Below are positions 50,376-59,601 of a stretch of DNA of 64,000 nucleotides, piece by piece. The first letter of the stretch is position 1, and each line of letters starts with the position of its first letter. This DNA comes from Leadbetterella lacunae (GTDB lineage Bacteria; Bacteroidota; Bacteroidia; Cytophagales; Spirosomataceae), in the NCBI RefSeq assembly GCF_042649125.1, contig NZ_JBHRYQ010000001.1, forward strand, positions 3,596,001-3,660,000, in the 5' to 3' direction. The notes under the pieces were generated by a model. That model was given only the letters and a program-made list of their open reading frames with translations, searched no databases and was not told where the DNA came from. Both the position numbers and the translations under genes were made by a program.

Positions 50376-53300
50376 TTAAACTGCCGGAGGTAATAGTTTG
50401 TACATAACGGGGGTTACTATTCGGGTTAAAATCAACGACGAAATTAGCCCTCCGATTATTACCAAAGCCAAAGGAGAATACAAAGGAGAGTGCTCCATCA
50501 CCAAAGGTATTAGTCCACCAATAGCCGTAAATGTGGTAAGCACGATTGGAATAAATCGAGTCTCACCAGCTTTTTCTATGGCATCGTTTATGTTCATTCC
50601 TTCTTCTTTTCGGAGAAAATTAGTGTAGTCAACCAAAAGAATGGAGTTTTTGACCTCTATTCCCGCCAAAGCTATTATGCCTATGATAGCTGTAAATGAA
50701 AGCGTATTTCCGGTTAAATACAGTATGCCAACAGCCCCAATAACACCAAGTGGAATTACCGAAAGCACGATAAAGGAGCTTTTGAAAGTCTTAAATTCAA
50801 GAATCAAGATGGCTAATATTCCGAAAATTGTAATGATTATAATGGTGCTTATTCCTCCAAAAGTTTCTTTTTTTTGCTCTTCTTCTCCGGCCATGGTTAT
50901 GGTGTAGCCATTGGGTAGTTTTAGTCTACTAAGTTTTGTTTTAAACTCCTCCTGCACTTCAGGCGTTAAATATCCTTCTGCCACAAAAGCCGTAACACTG
51001 GTGTATCGGTCTTGGTCATAGTGCTGAATTCTATTGGGAGAAGTTTCAAATTTTATGTTGGCCAATTGTGAAAGGGGTATTTGCATGCCAGCAGGCGAGG
51101 CAAGATAGATTTTTTCAAATACCTTTAAATCCACTTTTTTGTTGCGAGGCACCGTAAGCGTCATTTCATAATCATCGCCATTAGGGTTTTTATATGTGCC
51201 CATGTTTAATCCTGAAATCGCCATTCTGATAGTTCTATCTATTTCTGCTGTGGCAATCCCTAGTAAACCGGCTTTTTCTTTGTTAATGTCTATTCTTAAG
51301 TCTGTATTTACGGCCGCTATCGGGTTATTGATGTAAATAGTACCTTCGGTTTCTCTGTATATTTTTTCAACTTTAGAAGCTACTTTTTGTAGAGAGTCTA
51401 GGTTTTCTCCAAAAATCCGCACCGCTAAAGGTGCTTCTACAGGTGCACCTTGCTCAAATTCGATGGCTTTAATTTTTGCACCGGGATATTCGGCAAATTT
51501 GGCCCGTAGTTTCTGAATAAATGCGGTTCTTTCGGGCACTTCTATGTGGTCTTGTAGCTGAACAAACAGCTGGGCTGAGTTGCTTGATGTACCGCCTTTT
51601 GGCAAAATGTTATAATAAATCCTGGGGTTGTCTCGTCCTATATTTGCCGCATAGCTTTTTACTATGGGCTCTTTAGAAAGTGTAGCTTCTACAAATTTTG
51701 AGGCGTCGTTTGTAACATTGAGTGCCGTACCAAGTGGGGTTTCAATATTTATAAGAAACTGAGGTTTTTCTGATTTTGGAAAAACGCTGATTCCGATAAC
51801 CGGAATTAAAGCCAAACTAGCGGCAAAAATGATTAGAGAAATACCGATGGTTTTAAATGGATTGGTCAATGACCAATGCAAAATTTTCCGATATGAGCCT
51901 TCTATAATTTTGGTCATAAACTGAAGCACAGCATTTCCTTCCTCTTTTTCTTCTTTTGGCATTATAAGACTTGCCAAAAAAGGAACTATGGTTAATGATA
52001 CAAAAAGTGAGGCCAAAACCGTAGTTATAACGGCCATGGGCAAACTTCTTATAAAATCACCGGCAGATTCCGGTAAAAAAGTTAGGGGTAAAAACGCAAA
52101 AATGAGAGTTGCGGTGCAGCCTAAAACGGCCAAGCTAATTTGTTTGGTAGCTTGTACGGCCGCGTCTTTTCTGGAGTGACCCATTCGGATATACCGAGCT
52201 ATGTTTTCTACCACAACGATAGAGTCATCGACTAATAAACCAAGTGATATTACCAAACCCACCACGGTCAGTTGGTTGATGCCATAACCTAAGAAGTCAA
52301 GCCCAGCAAGACCTATTGCAAGCGAAAGCGGAATAGATATCATCACGATTACGGCAGCCCTAAAGCCTAGCGGTATTAATGTAATCAATACCAAAACTAT
52401 GGCAATACCAAAGTCTCTAGCTAGGCCCAAAAGCCTTTTGGAAACGCTTTTGGCTTGGTCAAAATTCTGTTCAAATTTAATGTTCTGTGGGAGTGTTTTT
52501 TCAAAGTCTTCGAGAATTGGGCTTACCTTTTCGTTTACTTCAAAAATGTTTGTGTTTTTTTTCTGCGAAGCAGTTATATAAATACACCTTTTGCCGTTTA
52601 GTCGAGCCAGATAGCTTTCTTCTTCATAGGCCATTTCTACTTCAGCTACGTCTTTTAAGTAGGTTACCTGTGTACCCGAAGTGCTAATTATTGTATTTTT
52701 TATTTCATCCAAGTTTTCAAAAGAACCTGAAGTTTTAACGTTAATTTTTCTGTCTCCTATTTCTATTGAGCCAGCGGGTATATTCATGTTTTCCGACTGA
52801 ATGAGGCTCATTATTCTCCCAACATTAATTTTGTATTGAGCCAGTCGGTCGGTGTTTAACGATATTCGAACTATTTGTTTGGGGTTAGCCCAAAGCTCCA
52901 CGTCTTTTAGGTCTTTTACTTTGGTAAGTTGTTTTTTTAAGGTTTCGCCATATTCGGTTAGTTTGGCAAAAGAAGCAGTCTCTGATATTAATGCTCCTTG
53001 TATAATATTTACTGTTTCTGGGGTGTATTTAAATATTTCGATTGAAAATATATCTTGTGGCAGTTTGCCCTTAAGTGAATTTAATTCTCTTAAAACTTCA
53101 TTGCTTTTTTCGTTTTCGTCTACATCGTGTGTGAACTCTATTACTACGCTTGCCACGCCGTCATTGGCATAAGATATCATTTTTTTGATATCGGCTATGC
53201 CTGACATCTTCTCTTCAATGGGCTCTATTACGAGTTTCTCCATATCAGAAGGGCTGGTACCCGGAAAAACCACAACTATAGAGTTAAACGTCGCTTTTAA

Positions 53301-53417
53301 AACGGGGTCTTCGGCTTTGGGCATGTTGAACAATGAACTCAAACCCAAGGCGAATATCATCACAAATATGATGATTGTGAATTGGTGGTTTTTTACTGAA
53401 AATTCGGTTATTTTCAT
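50376..53417 (-). CDS. RND-family efflux transporter permease (short form)
   Basis: 1013 residues, the normal AcrB/MexB size. N-terminal TM1 (FTIIIFVMIFALGLSSLF), TM4 motif LGLLVDDSIVVVENIARYIRMG with the paired Asp, TM10 region IIGIIALAGIEVKNSILLVDY. The FVAEGYLTPEVQEEFKTKL periplasmic docking/porter domains are present. Inner-membrane pump of the second tripartite system, 69 nt after the adaptor. Only distantly like the first RND, so not a recent duplication. Substrate unknown. Confidence 0.93.
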   Translation of the reverse strand: MKITEFSVKNHQFTIIIFVMIFALGLSSLFNMPKAEDPVLKATFNSIVVVFPGTSPSDMEKLVIEPIEEKMSGIADIKKMISYANDGVASVVIEFTHDVDENEKSNEVLRELNSLKGKLPQDIFSIEIFKYTPETVNIIQGALISETASFAKLTEYGETLKKQLTKVKDLKDVELWANPKQIVRISLNTDRLAQYKINVGRIMSLIQSENMNIPAGSIEIGDRKINVKTSGSFENLDEIKNTIISTSGTQVTYLKDVAEVEMAYEEESYLARLNGKRCIYITASQKKNTNIFEVNEKVSPILEDFEKTLPQNIKFEQNFDQAKSVSKRLLGLARDFGIAIVLVLITLIPLGFRAAVIVMISIPLSLAIGLAGLDFLGYGINQLTVVGLVISLGLLVDDSIVVVENIARYIRMGHSRKDAAVQATKQISLAVLGCTATLIFAFLPLTFLPESAGDFIRSLPMAVITTVLASLFVSLTIVPFLASLIMPKEEKEEGNAVLQFMTKIIEGSYRKILHWSLTNPFKTIGISLIIFAASLALIPVIGISVFPKSEKPQFLINIETPLGTALNVTNDASKFVEATLSKEPIVKSYAANIGRDNPRIYYNILPKGGTSSNSAQLFVQLQDHIEVPERTAFIQKLRAKFAEYPGAKIKAIEFEQGAPVEAPLAVRIFGENLDSLQKVASKVEKIYRETEGTIYINNPIAAVNTDLRIDINKEKAGLLGIATAEIDRTIRMAISGLNMGTYKNPNGDDYEMTLTVPRNKKVDLKVFEKIYLASPAGMQIPLSQLANIKFETSPNRIQHYDQDRYTSVTAFVAEGYLTPEVQEEFKTKLSRLKLPNGYTITMAGEEEQKKETFGGISTIIIITIFGILAILILEFKTFKSSFIVLSVIPLGVIGAVGILYLTGNTLSFTAIIGIIALAGIEVKNSILLVDYTNFLRKEEGMNINDAIEKAGETRFIPIVLTTFTAIGGLIPLVMEHSPLYSPLALVIIGGLISSLILTRIVTPVMYKLLPPAV

Positions 53418-53486
53418 TGGAAAGGGATTTTCGAAAACAGTTTAATCTCGATTTTTAATATAGAATAGTGCAACCTGAAGGATAAA

Positions 53487-54524
53487 TTAAGGTCTCACGA
53501 TAACCTTTTGGCCATCAGAAAGAAAACCGCCCCCTTTGGTTATCACTTTTTCGTTTAGAGCGAGTCCGCTTTTTAACTCCACCAACTCCCCATTTATAGC
53601 TCCAATCTCTATATCTCTACGCATTGCTTTTCCTTGTTCATACACAAATACTACCCCTTTGTTTTCGTCGGCTTCGGCTAGTGCTTCAATCGGAATCATG
53701 AGTGATGATTTGCTCCCTGTAGGGTTTATACTAGCTTTTGCCACAAAACCAGAGATAAGTTGTTTTGAATTAGGTGCTAAGGTTACTTCCACTTCAAATG
53801 TGCCCGTCATCGGATTCACCGTTTGAGCTATTTGGCTGATAGTTCCTTTGAAGTTTTCGCCTGGATAGGCATCAAATGTTACATTAACAGGGTTTCCTAT
53901 TTTAGTTTTTACTATTTGTTTGTCCGTTAGACCTAGGTTTACTACAAAGGCCCCATTGCCACCACCTAAAATAAAAATAGGAGAAAAAGGCGTTACAAGT
54001 TCTCCTTGCTCTGAGACTTTACGAAGGATTTTGCCAGCAGTAGGAGCATATATTTTTGAAAGTTTTTGGTTAAAACTTGCGGCTATTACGGTTTGATTGG
54101 CTACATCTAAGCCTGTTTTGGCGTCGCTCAAGTTGGTTTCTGTGGCTGCTTCGTCAGCAAAAAGCTTCTTTACTCTGTCGTAGTCTCTTTGTGCTTTTTG
54201 TAAGCCAAGTTTTGCTTGGTTTACTTGAGCGTCTATTTCAGACAAATCCAGTTCAGCCAAAAGCTGCCCTTGTTTTACCGACTGCCCTTCTTGCACATAG
54301 ACTTTCCTAATCATGCCTCCAGTTTTAAATGCCAGCTTTATTTCGGTTTTTGAAGCTAAAAGCCCCGAAGCAATTATTTGGTCTGAAAGTTCTTCTGACT
54401 GAATAGTAGCCACCGCCACCGAAGGGATTTCTTCGTTGGATGCCGCATTTGGCTGTGCCTTAGAACCGCACCCCCAGATTGCCACTAATGCTAAAAATGA
54501 TAGAAGTATGTGTTTATTTTTCAT
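53487..54524 (-). CDS. RND efflux periplasmic adaptor, lipoprotein
   Basis: 345 residues with a lipobox AIWGC near residue 19. HlyD/AcrA-type motifs: MIRKVYVQEGQSVKQGQLLAELDLSEIDAQVNQAKLGLQKAQRDYDRVKKLF (core EGQSVKQGQLLAELD plus coiled coil), IYAPTAGKILRKVSEQGELV and the barrel region VNVTFDAYPGENFKGTISQI. It links the pump to TolC. The gene follows the TolC gene by 12 nt. Confidence 0.93.
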   Translation of the reverse strand: MKNKHILLSFLALVAIWGCGSKAQPNAASNEEIPSVAVATIQSEELSDQIIASGLLASKTEIKLAFKTGGMIRKVYVQEGQSVKQGQLLAELDLSEIDAQVNQAKLGLQKAQRDYDRVKKLFADEAATETNLSDAKTGLDVANQTVIAASFNQKLSKIYAPTAGKILRKVSEQGELVTPFSPIFILGGGNGAFVVNLGLTDKQIVKTKIGNPVNVTFDAYPGENFKGTISQIAQTVNPMTGTFEVEVTLAPNSKQLISGFVAKASINPTGSKSSLMIPIEALAEADENKGVVFVYEQGKAMRRDIEIGAINGELVELKSGLALNEKVITKGGGFLSDGQKVIVRP

Positions 54525-54536
54525 GATAATGTTTTT

Positions 54537-55880
54537 TTAAATGCCGCTAACTTTTTTAAGGCCCGCCCACTTGAGCCACATGTTATATTTTGAAATATTG
54601 GTACTTAACTTGGCCGTGATATCATCGCTTTGGGCCTTCGTTACTTCTATAAATAATGCTTGGCCGTTTTTATATCGGCTATTGACTATCTCTAGTATTT
54701 TTTCTGTTTTTATACTTCCTTTTTGGGTAATCAAATACCCATCCATGGCATTTTTTACTTCCTCATAATTTTGATTTACTTGAAAGCTTACTTGATTTTT
54801 TGCCTCTTCTATTTTTGTGTCCAAAATAGATTTAGATATTTTGGTCTGTTGAATCTTGTGTTTCTTTTCATTTCCATGAAAAATATCCCACTGAAGGCCA
54901 ACTTGTGCAACCAAATATGCTTGGTTAGAAAATGAATATCCAAAGCCTTGAAAACCAGTGTTTCCTCCCAAATAGACGGATGGCGATTTAGCGTTTTTTT
55001 CTTGTAATGTAAGTAGGCGATTGTTGATACGAAGGCCACTTTCAAGCTGCTCAAACTCCGGTCTTTTATCGAATGCGGATTGATTGAGTACCGAAAGTGA
55101 AGGCACTATTGGACTTTCTTTTATAAAAACAGAATCAATTTTTATGTCCCTCTCAAAATCTTGATTAAGCAAAAAATTAAAGTAAGCCTTAGCTACTCGT
55201 GCATTTTTTTGTGCCGAAAGTAACTGTTCATTTATCTTATCTACTTCATATTCTGAGCTCAGTAGCACGTCTTTTAGGGCCACTTTATTGTTCACTAGTT
55301 TTTGGTTTAAAACTACTAAGTCTTGTAAAAGTACTCTGGCGTTTTCATATACTTTGATGGCTTCTGTTGCTTGTAAATATTGAATGTAAGCCAGTTCAAT
55401 GTTGTATTTTAATTCAAACTCAGTGGCCATTTTCTTGGCATTTTCTGAGCCTAACATTTCTTTTTGAAGTGCGATATTATTTTTTATGTCTGGGTTAAAT
55501 ATCGGATACTGAAAACTTACTTTGGTATCATGAAAGTTGTTAGGTGCCAATAGCTGATTTACATTTTCTACATTAGGAAAACTGTTTGACTGTGTTAGTT
55601 TATTTAGTGTATTATAAACCGGATTAAGCAAGTCACCTATGGGAAACTCGAGCCTTCGGCCACCAGCCGCTAACGAGTAGGTGGGAGCCAGCGTTATTTT
55701 CGGAAACAAGTTGGACTTAGCTATGTCTATATCTTTCACTGTTTTCTCGTACTGCAGATTTTGCTGCTTCAAAGCCAGGCTGCTGCTAATGCCTTCGGCT
55801 ATGTACTCCTCCAAAATTTGCGATTGAGCAAAAGAACCAAATGAACTAAGAAAGAAAAGGCAAATTAGTGCTTTTTTCAT
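54537..55880 (-). CDS. TolC-family outer-membrane efflux protein
   Basis: 447 residues with a signal peptide (about 1-18, SFAQ/S). The duplicated coiled-helix architecture is visible (e.g. ATEFELKYNIELAYIQYLQATEAIKVYENARVLLQD and IEEAKNQVSFQVNQNYEEVKNAMDGYL) with the terminal NGQALFIEVTKAQSDDITAKLSTNISKYNMWL. It overlaps the PaaI thioesterase gene by 4 nt (ATGA), so it belongs to the same transcript as the upstream genes. Confidence 0.92.
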   Translation of the reverse strand: MKKALICLFFLSSFGSFAQSQILEEYIAEGISSSLALKQQNLQYEKTVKDIDIAKSNLFPKITLAPTYSLAAGGRRLEFPIGDLLNPVYNTLNKLTQSNSFPNVENVNQLLAPNNFHDTKVSFQYPIFNPDIKNNIALQKEMLGSENAKKMATEFELKYNIELAYIQYLQATEAIKVYENARVLLQDLVVLNQKLVNNKVALKDVLLSSEYEVDKINEQLLSAQKNARVAKAYFNFLLNQDFERDIKIDSVFIKESPIVPSLSVLNQSAFDKRPEFEQLESGLRINNRLLTLQEKNAKSPSVYLGGNTGFQGFGYSFSNQAYLVAQVGLQWDIFHGNEKKHKIQQTKISKSILDTKIEEAKNQVSFQVNQNYEEVKNAMDGYLITQKGSIKTEKILEIVNSRYKNGQALFIEVTKAQSDDITAKLSTNISKYNMWLKWAGLKKVSGI

Positions 55881-56293
55881 TTTTTGTGGATTTGTGTAAG
55901 AGCTAGATTTGAGCTTGCCTTTGCCAATAATGCTCCATTGGCGTTATACATTCTGCTTTCGGCATGAATCATGTTTCTTCCTTCTCGTATCACTTCGGTT
56001 TTAACCAAAACGGTTTCACCCACAATACCCGGTTTCAAAAAATCGACATTTAGGTTAATTGCCACGTAAAAGCCATCGTTTGCTAAGGTAAATGTGGTTA
56101 CGCCCATCACTTCGTCAAATATGCCAGAGATAGCTCCGCCGTGAAGTATGCCACCAGGGTTTGCAAATTCGGGTCTAATCAAAACTTCGCATTCGGTTTT
56201 ACCTCTTTCCATTGCGATCATTTTTCCATTAATCCATCTTCCGAATGGCGATGGGCTTACGTCTTTTGCTTCTTTTCCGATAAAATCTCTCAT
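55877..56293 (-). CDS. PaaI-family hot-dog thioesterase
   Basis: 138 residues. Hot-dog fold with the family motif NPGGILHGGAISGIFDEVMG (HGG and the downstream acidic Asp/Glu), followed by VAINLNVDFLKPGIVGETVLVKTEV. It would hydrolyse small acyl- or aryl-CoA thioesters. Its place in an efflux operon suggests a detoxification role, possibly for aromatic acids. ATGA overlap with the TolC gene. Confidence 0.88.
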   Translation of the reverse strand: MRDFIGKEAKDVSPSPFGRWINGKMIAMERGKTECEVLIRPEFANPGGILHGGAISGIFDEVMGVTTFTLANDGFYVAINLNVDFLKPGIVGETVLVKTEVIREGRNMIHAESRMYNANGALLAKASSNLALTQIHKK

Positions 56294-56307
56294 GTATTTT
56301 TTTTAAA

Positions 56308-56652
56308 TTAAATATTTCCTAAGTGTGTATGTTTAAAACCGTCTTCGTGTTTTAGGCCAAAGCCAAATATCCTGTCCATAGCAGAGTGGGCTAATAAAAT
56401 AGCACCAATGAGGCTCAATGTATTATTAAAAAGCACGTATCCTGCCAAGATAAAAAAGATAGCCAAAGCTTTGTGGTGAAAAAAGTTGTATATCCACGCT
56501 CCGATTTTTGAATTAATCAAATACCCTGCCATGGAAACGTCAGGGGTGAGTAGCAAAACTGGAAACCACCACCAGGCGTAATCCAGAATATAAAAAAAGA
56601 ATATGCCGAGTATAAACTGGGCTACTTCTTCTATTTTTATGAGGTTTTTCAT
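56308..56652 (-). CDS. DUF4260 small membrane protein
   Basis: 114 residues with three to four hydrophobic segments (about 12-45, 62-90). DUF4260 features: WWWFPVLLLTPDVSMAGYLI, GAWIYNFFHHKALAI and the terminal HSAMDRIFGFGLKHEDGFKHTHLG. Function unknown. It abuts the preceding quinone reductase gene (stop at 56653) and is part of the efflux operon. Confidence 0.85.
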   Translation of the reverse strand: MKNLIKIEEVAQFILGIFFFYILDYAWWWFPVLLLTPDVSMAGYLINSKIGAWIYNFFHHKALAIFFILAGYVLFNNTLSLIGAILLAHSAMDRIFGFGLKHEDGFKHTHLGNI

Positions 56653-57231
56653 TTAAATTAATTTTAGTCCTAAAATTTTTACTTTTTCTAGTTTTGCCTT
56701 TCTGAATTTTTCCGTCGAAAGCCTAATAGGCCCAATAGAGGTGGTTCTAACAGGCGAAATGCCACAAAACTTAAGCGTTTGTTGTTTTAGTGAGCGGTGA
56801 CTTGGTGCTCCATTTATTAGCCAATAGTAAAATGGTGGCTGATCCATAGTGGCGATAATTCGTGCTGATTTTCCCTTTAAGAATTTTTCCCACCACAACG
56901 AATTTTCTTTTTTTCTAAAAACTATTTCGGGTAAAAAAACACGGTCTATGAAACCTTTCATGATGGCCGGATAGCTGCCCCACCAAACCGGATGTATGAA
57001 TACCAAATGGTCAGCATCTTTGATTTGGTCGATGGCCTTGAGCAAATCAGGTTCCAGCTCGGTTCGTTTCGAATAGCCAAATGCCAGGTTTGGGTTAAAA
57101 TTCAACGTGCCAATGTGTATAGTTTCTACACTTGCTCCGGCGTTTAAAGCCCCCATTTTGTAGGCATTTGCTAACGCGTAGCAGTAGCTGTCGGGGTCAG
57201 GGTGACCGTTTATAATTAGTACTTTTTTCAT
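56653..57231 (-). CDS. flavodoxin-fold NAD(P)H:quinone oxidoreductase
   Basis: 192 residues. VLIINGHPDPDSYCYALANAY is the NQO/KefF/MdaB start; HLVFIHPVWWGSYPAIMKGFIDRVFLP the catalytic core. It reduces quinones with two electrons using FAD or FMN, protecting from redox cycling. The start overlaps the TetR stop by one base (TAATG). With the TetR, thioesterase and efflux genes it suggests a response to quinones or aromatic compounds; this is inferred from context. Confidence 0.88.
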   Translation of the reverse strand: MKKVLIINGHPDPDSYCYALANAYKMGALNAGASVETIHIGTLNFNPNLAFGYSKRTELEPDLLKAIDQIKDADHLVFIHPVWWGSYPAIMKGFIDRVFLPEIVFRKKENSLWWEKFLKGKSARIIATMDQPPFYYWLINGAPSHRSLKQQTLKFCGISPVRTTSIGPIRLSTEKFRKAKLEKVKILGLKLI

Positions 57232-57845
57232 TATAGTTTTTTAATCATGTCTATCAATACATCAAATGCCCGCTCTAGTCTCGGGATCCTCTCGGACTCT
57301 AAAAACATCGTTGAGCGTTTTCGGAGGTGGATACTCGCCAAGCCATGTACCGATGCCCAAAAGGTCATAGATAAATCCTCAGCGTTTTGGTCTTTGAAAT
57401 ATCCTTTATTTATACATTCGGTAACTATTTGCGTCACTAAATTAAATGCTTGAATGCCTTCCATCCATATTTCGTTACAGCAGTCGAGGGTTTCTATTGG
57501 AGCCGACATTAAAAACATCAGGTCGTATAATTCGGGGTTTTCAAACGCGAAGGTCAAATATTCTTTACCCATTACTACAAGCTTGTCCAGCGGGTCTTCT
57601 ACTTGGGTTACTTTTGAAAACTGACCCAGCAAAACCATAAAAGCTTCTTGATGTAAAGCAAAAAACAATTCGTTTTTGTCTTTAAAGTATAAATAGATTG
57701 TACCCGGACTATACTCGATGGCGTCCGCAATATTTCGTATGCTGGTTTTTTCGAATCCTAGCTCTAAAAAAAGAGTTTTGGCGGCGTCTAAAATTTTACG
57801 TCGCATTTCTTCTTTTTCTCTTTCCTTTCTATCGCTTACGCCCAT
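57231..57845 (-). CDS. TetR-family regulator of the second efflux operon
   Basis: 204 residues from ATG 57845; a longer frame to 57875 would reach towards the operator. N-terminal helix-turn-helix: RRKILDAAKTLFLELGFEKTSIRNIADAIEYSPGTIYLYFKDKNELFF (core YSPGTIYLYFKDK). The C-terminal part has the TetR_C-like QAFNLVTQIVTECINKGYF. First of seven cotranscribed genes; a perfect operator-like repeat lies 35 nt upstream. Likely a self-repressor released by the compounds the operon handles. Confidence 0.92.
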   Translation of the reverse strand: MGVSDRKEREKEEMRRKILDAAKTLFLELGFEKTSIRNIADAIEYSPGTIYLYFKDKNELFFALHQEAFMVLLGQFSKVTQVEDPLDKLVVMGKEYLTFAFENPELYDLMFLMSAPIETLDCCNEIWMEGIQAFNLVTQIVTECINKGYFKDQNAEDLSMTFWASVHGLASIHLRKRSTMFLESERIPRLERAFDVLIDMIKKL

Positions 57846-57879
57846 TGGTAAAATTAAAATGTATTTACGGTGCAAATAA

Positions 57880-57896
57880 AATGAACACCGTTCATT
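57880..57896. promoter_or_regulatory. putative TetR operator of the second efflux operon
   Basis: AATGAAC-acc-GTTCATT, a perfect 7-3-7 inverted repeat. On the minus strand it sits directly before TTTATTTG (one mismatch from the -7 consensus), so a bound dimer would block the promoter. Confidence 0.7.
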
Positions 57897-57972
57897 AAAA
57901 TAAATATTTTTAAACTTAATTATTAAAAGGAGGTAAATAAGGATAAGCGGAAGGCCTTTAGGTATTAATTAT

Positions 57973-57980
57973 TAGCTTTG
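57973..57980 (+). promoter_or_regulatory. -7 element of the SNase-like gene
   Basis: TAGCTTTG matches TAnnTTTG exactly. It contains the TTG (57978) that would begin the longest frame, so translation probably starts downstream at GTG 58002. Confidence 0.5.
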
Positions 57981-58001
57981 TATTCTATCAAATTTTACAA
58001 A

Positions 58002-58448
58002 GTGCTTTACACATTTATACTTTCTGTTTTACTCCTGGTTCAGGCCGCTGAGCTACAATCTGAGGTGGTTGGTATTCAAGACGGCGATACAATTACGCTC
58101 AGGATAGTTTCAAACAATAAAAAAGCGGGAAGGAGGCAAGGGCAAAATTTGAGGATAAGACTTGCTCATATCAACTGCCCAGAGAAAGGTAAACCGTATT
58201 ACCAAGAAGCTAAAAAATTCACTTCGGATTTGTGTTTTAGAAAAAACGTAAAAATTATCCATAACCATGAGTTTGACCGCTACGGAAGGCTCATTGGAGA
58301 AGTGGTATTGCCTAATGGAAAAATATTAAATCAGGAACTTGTAAAAGCGGGACTCGCGGTTCATTTTAAAAAATACTCGAGTTCTACAACCTACGCTTTG
58401 TTAGAAATCAAGGCCCAAAAGGCAAAGTTGGGAATTTGGCAATATTAG
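58002..58448 (+). CDS. staphylococcal-nuclease-like (SNase) exported protein
   Basis: 148 residues from GTG 58002; no ATG is available, and a TTG at 57978 lies inside the predicted -7 element. A signal-like segment (VLYTFILSVLLLVQAAE) is followed by the OB-fold nuclease: VVGIQDGDTITL (metal-binding Asp), LRIRLAHINCPEKGKPYYQEA and HEFDRYGRLIGEVVLPNGK (catalytic Arg). In SNase the second motif is RLxxxDTPE; here Asp is Asn (INCPE), so calcium binding may be changed, while Arg and Glu remain. It probably degrades nucleic acid in the periplasm or outside. Single gene. Confidence 0.8.
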   Translation: MLYTFILSVLLLVQAAELQSEVVGIQDGDTITLRIVSNNKKAGRRQGQNLRIRLAHINCPEKGKPYYQEAKKFTSDLCFRKNVKIIHNHEFDRYGRLIGEVVLPNGKILNQELVKAGLAVHFKKYSSSTTYALLEIKAQKAKLGIWQY

Positions 58449-58656
58449 TTATAAGTAGCTTATTAGTAGATGGTTATTTGAAGTCATTGTATTTTCGTAA
58501 CAATTTGATAACTTCAGTTTTGGTATTTTTGGTCAAAAAATGGCGATATTTGTGTTACCAATATGGAAGACCCTTCACATTTTTTTATTAACTTTTTATT
58601 TAAGTTAAGTTCTTATCCCAAAAATTATATCCTTGATTTTTAATTAATCCTGTAAT

Positions 58657-59601
58657 ATGGAAAACGTATTTTCTATTTTATTCTTTTTGTTAGCTTCTTA
58701 TTCGGTAATTGCCAATGACTCCATCCAAACGCTCGGCACTTGGATGTCATCTAACAAAAAAACTCAGTGGTATGTCTTAGCCATATTTGCATCTTTGGGC
58801 TTAATCATAGCCATAACTTACAGCTGGTTTACTTACGACGGTGATATATCCTACCAACGACTAACCAAAATCCCCTATCAGCAAGTTAAGTGGTACCACG
58901 GCATAGCTCCGATAGTACTAATTATTTTAACTAGATTTAGTATCCCGGTTTCTACTTCATTTTTGATATTGGCTACTTTCATCAGCATGGATGTTTTTAA
59001 GGAAATGCTAGTAAAAACCATGATAGGTTACGGGGTTTCAGCTATTTCAGCCTATATTTTTTGGATAGCAATCTCAAAGTTTTTAGACGAGAAAAAAAGC
59101 ATCAGAGACAAAAATAAAACCATGTGGCGAAGGCTCCAGTGGTTTTCTACCGGGTTTCTTTGGTGGAGTTGGCTAACGCACGATGTGGCCAATATTTCGG
59201 TTTTTCTTCCAAGGCAAATTTCTGGAACGCTGCTAATCGTGATTTTGGTATTTTTTACGGCCATTATGTTTTTGATTTTTAAAGAAGGTGGAGGTTCAAT
59301 TCAAAAGATTGTTTTAAACAAAACCAACACTAAATATGTCCGCTCAGCTACCATCATTGATTTTGTATATGGGGTTATTTTAATTTATTTTAAAGAAATG
59401 AACTCCATTCCTATGTCTACTACATGGGTTTTTATTGGGCTACTTTCAGGAAGAGAGTTGGCAATTACAACACTTTCAAAACATAGAAAGGTTAAGAAGC
59501 TTTTCCCTATCATAGCCAAAGACTTCGGTAAGTTGGTAATAGGCATGACTGTGTCTGTGGTTATAGCAATGTTGGTCAATTACATTGCGGCAATGAAGTA
59601 A
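58657..59601 (+). CDS. polytopic membrane protein resembling PiT phosphate transporters
   Basis: 314 residues with about 8-9 hydrophobic helices. Three fragments recall the inorganic phosphate transporter (PiT/SLC20) family: ANDSIQTLGTWMSSNKK near the N-terminus (PiT GANDxANSxGT), THDVANISVFLPRQ in the middle and NSIPMSTTWVFIGLLSGRELA near the C-terminus (PiT PVSTTHxxxGxxxG). Both inverted signature copies are thus present in degraded form. The length is short for PiT. The family link is tentative, and the transported ion is unknown. It stands alone, followed by terminator-like hairpins. Confidence 0.65.
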   Translation: MENVFSILFFLLASYSVIANDSIQTLGTWMSSNKKTQWYVLAIFASLGLIIAITYSWFTYDGDISYQRLTKIPYQQVKWYHGIAPIVLIILTRFSIPVSTSFLILATFISMDVFKEMLVKTMIGYGVSAISAYIFWIAISKFLDEKKSIRDKNKTMWRRLQWFSTGFLWWSWLTHDVANISVFLPRQISGTLLIVILVFFTAIMFLIFKEGGGSIQKIVLNKTNTKYVRSATIIDFVYGVILIYFKEMNSIPMSTTWVFIGLLSGRELAITTLSKHRKVKKLFPIIAKDFGKLVIGMTVSVVIAMLVNYIAAMK

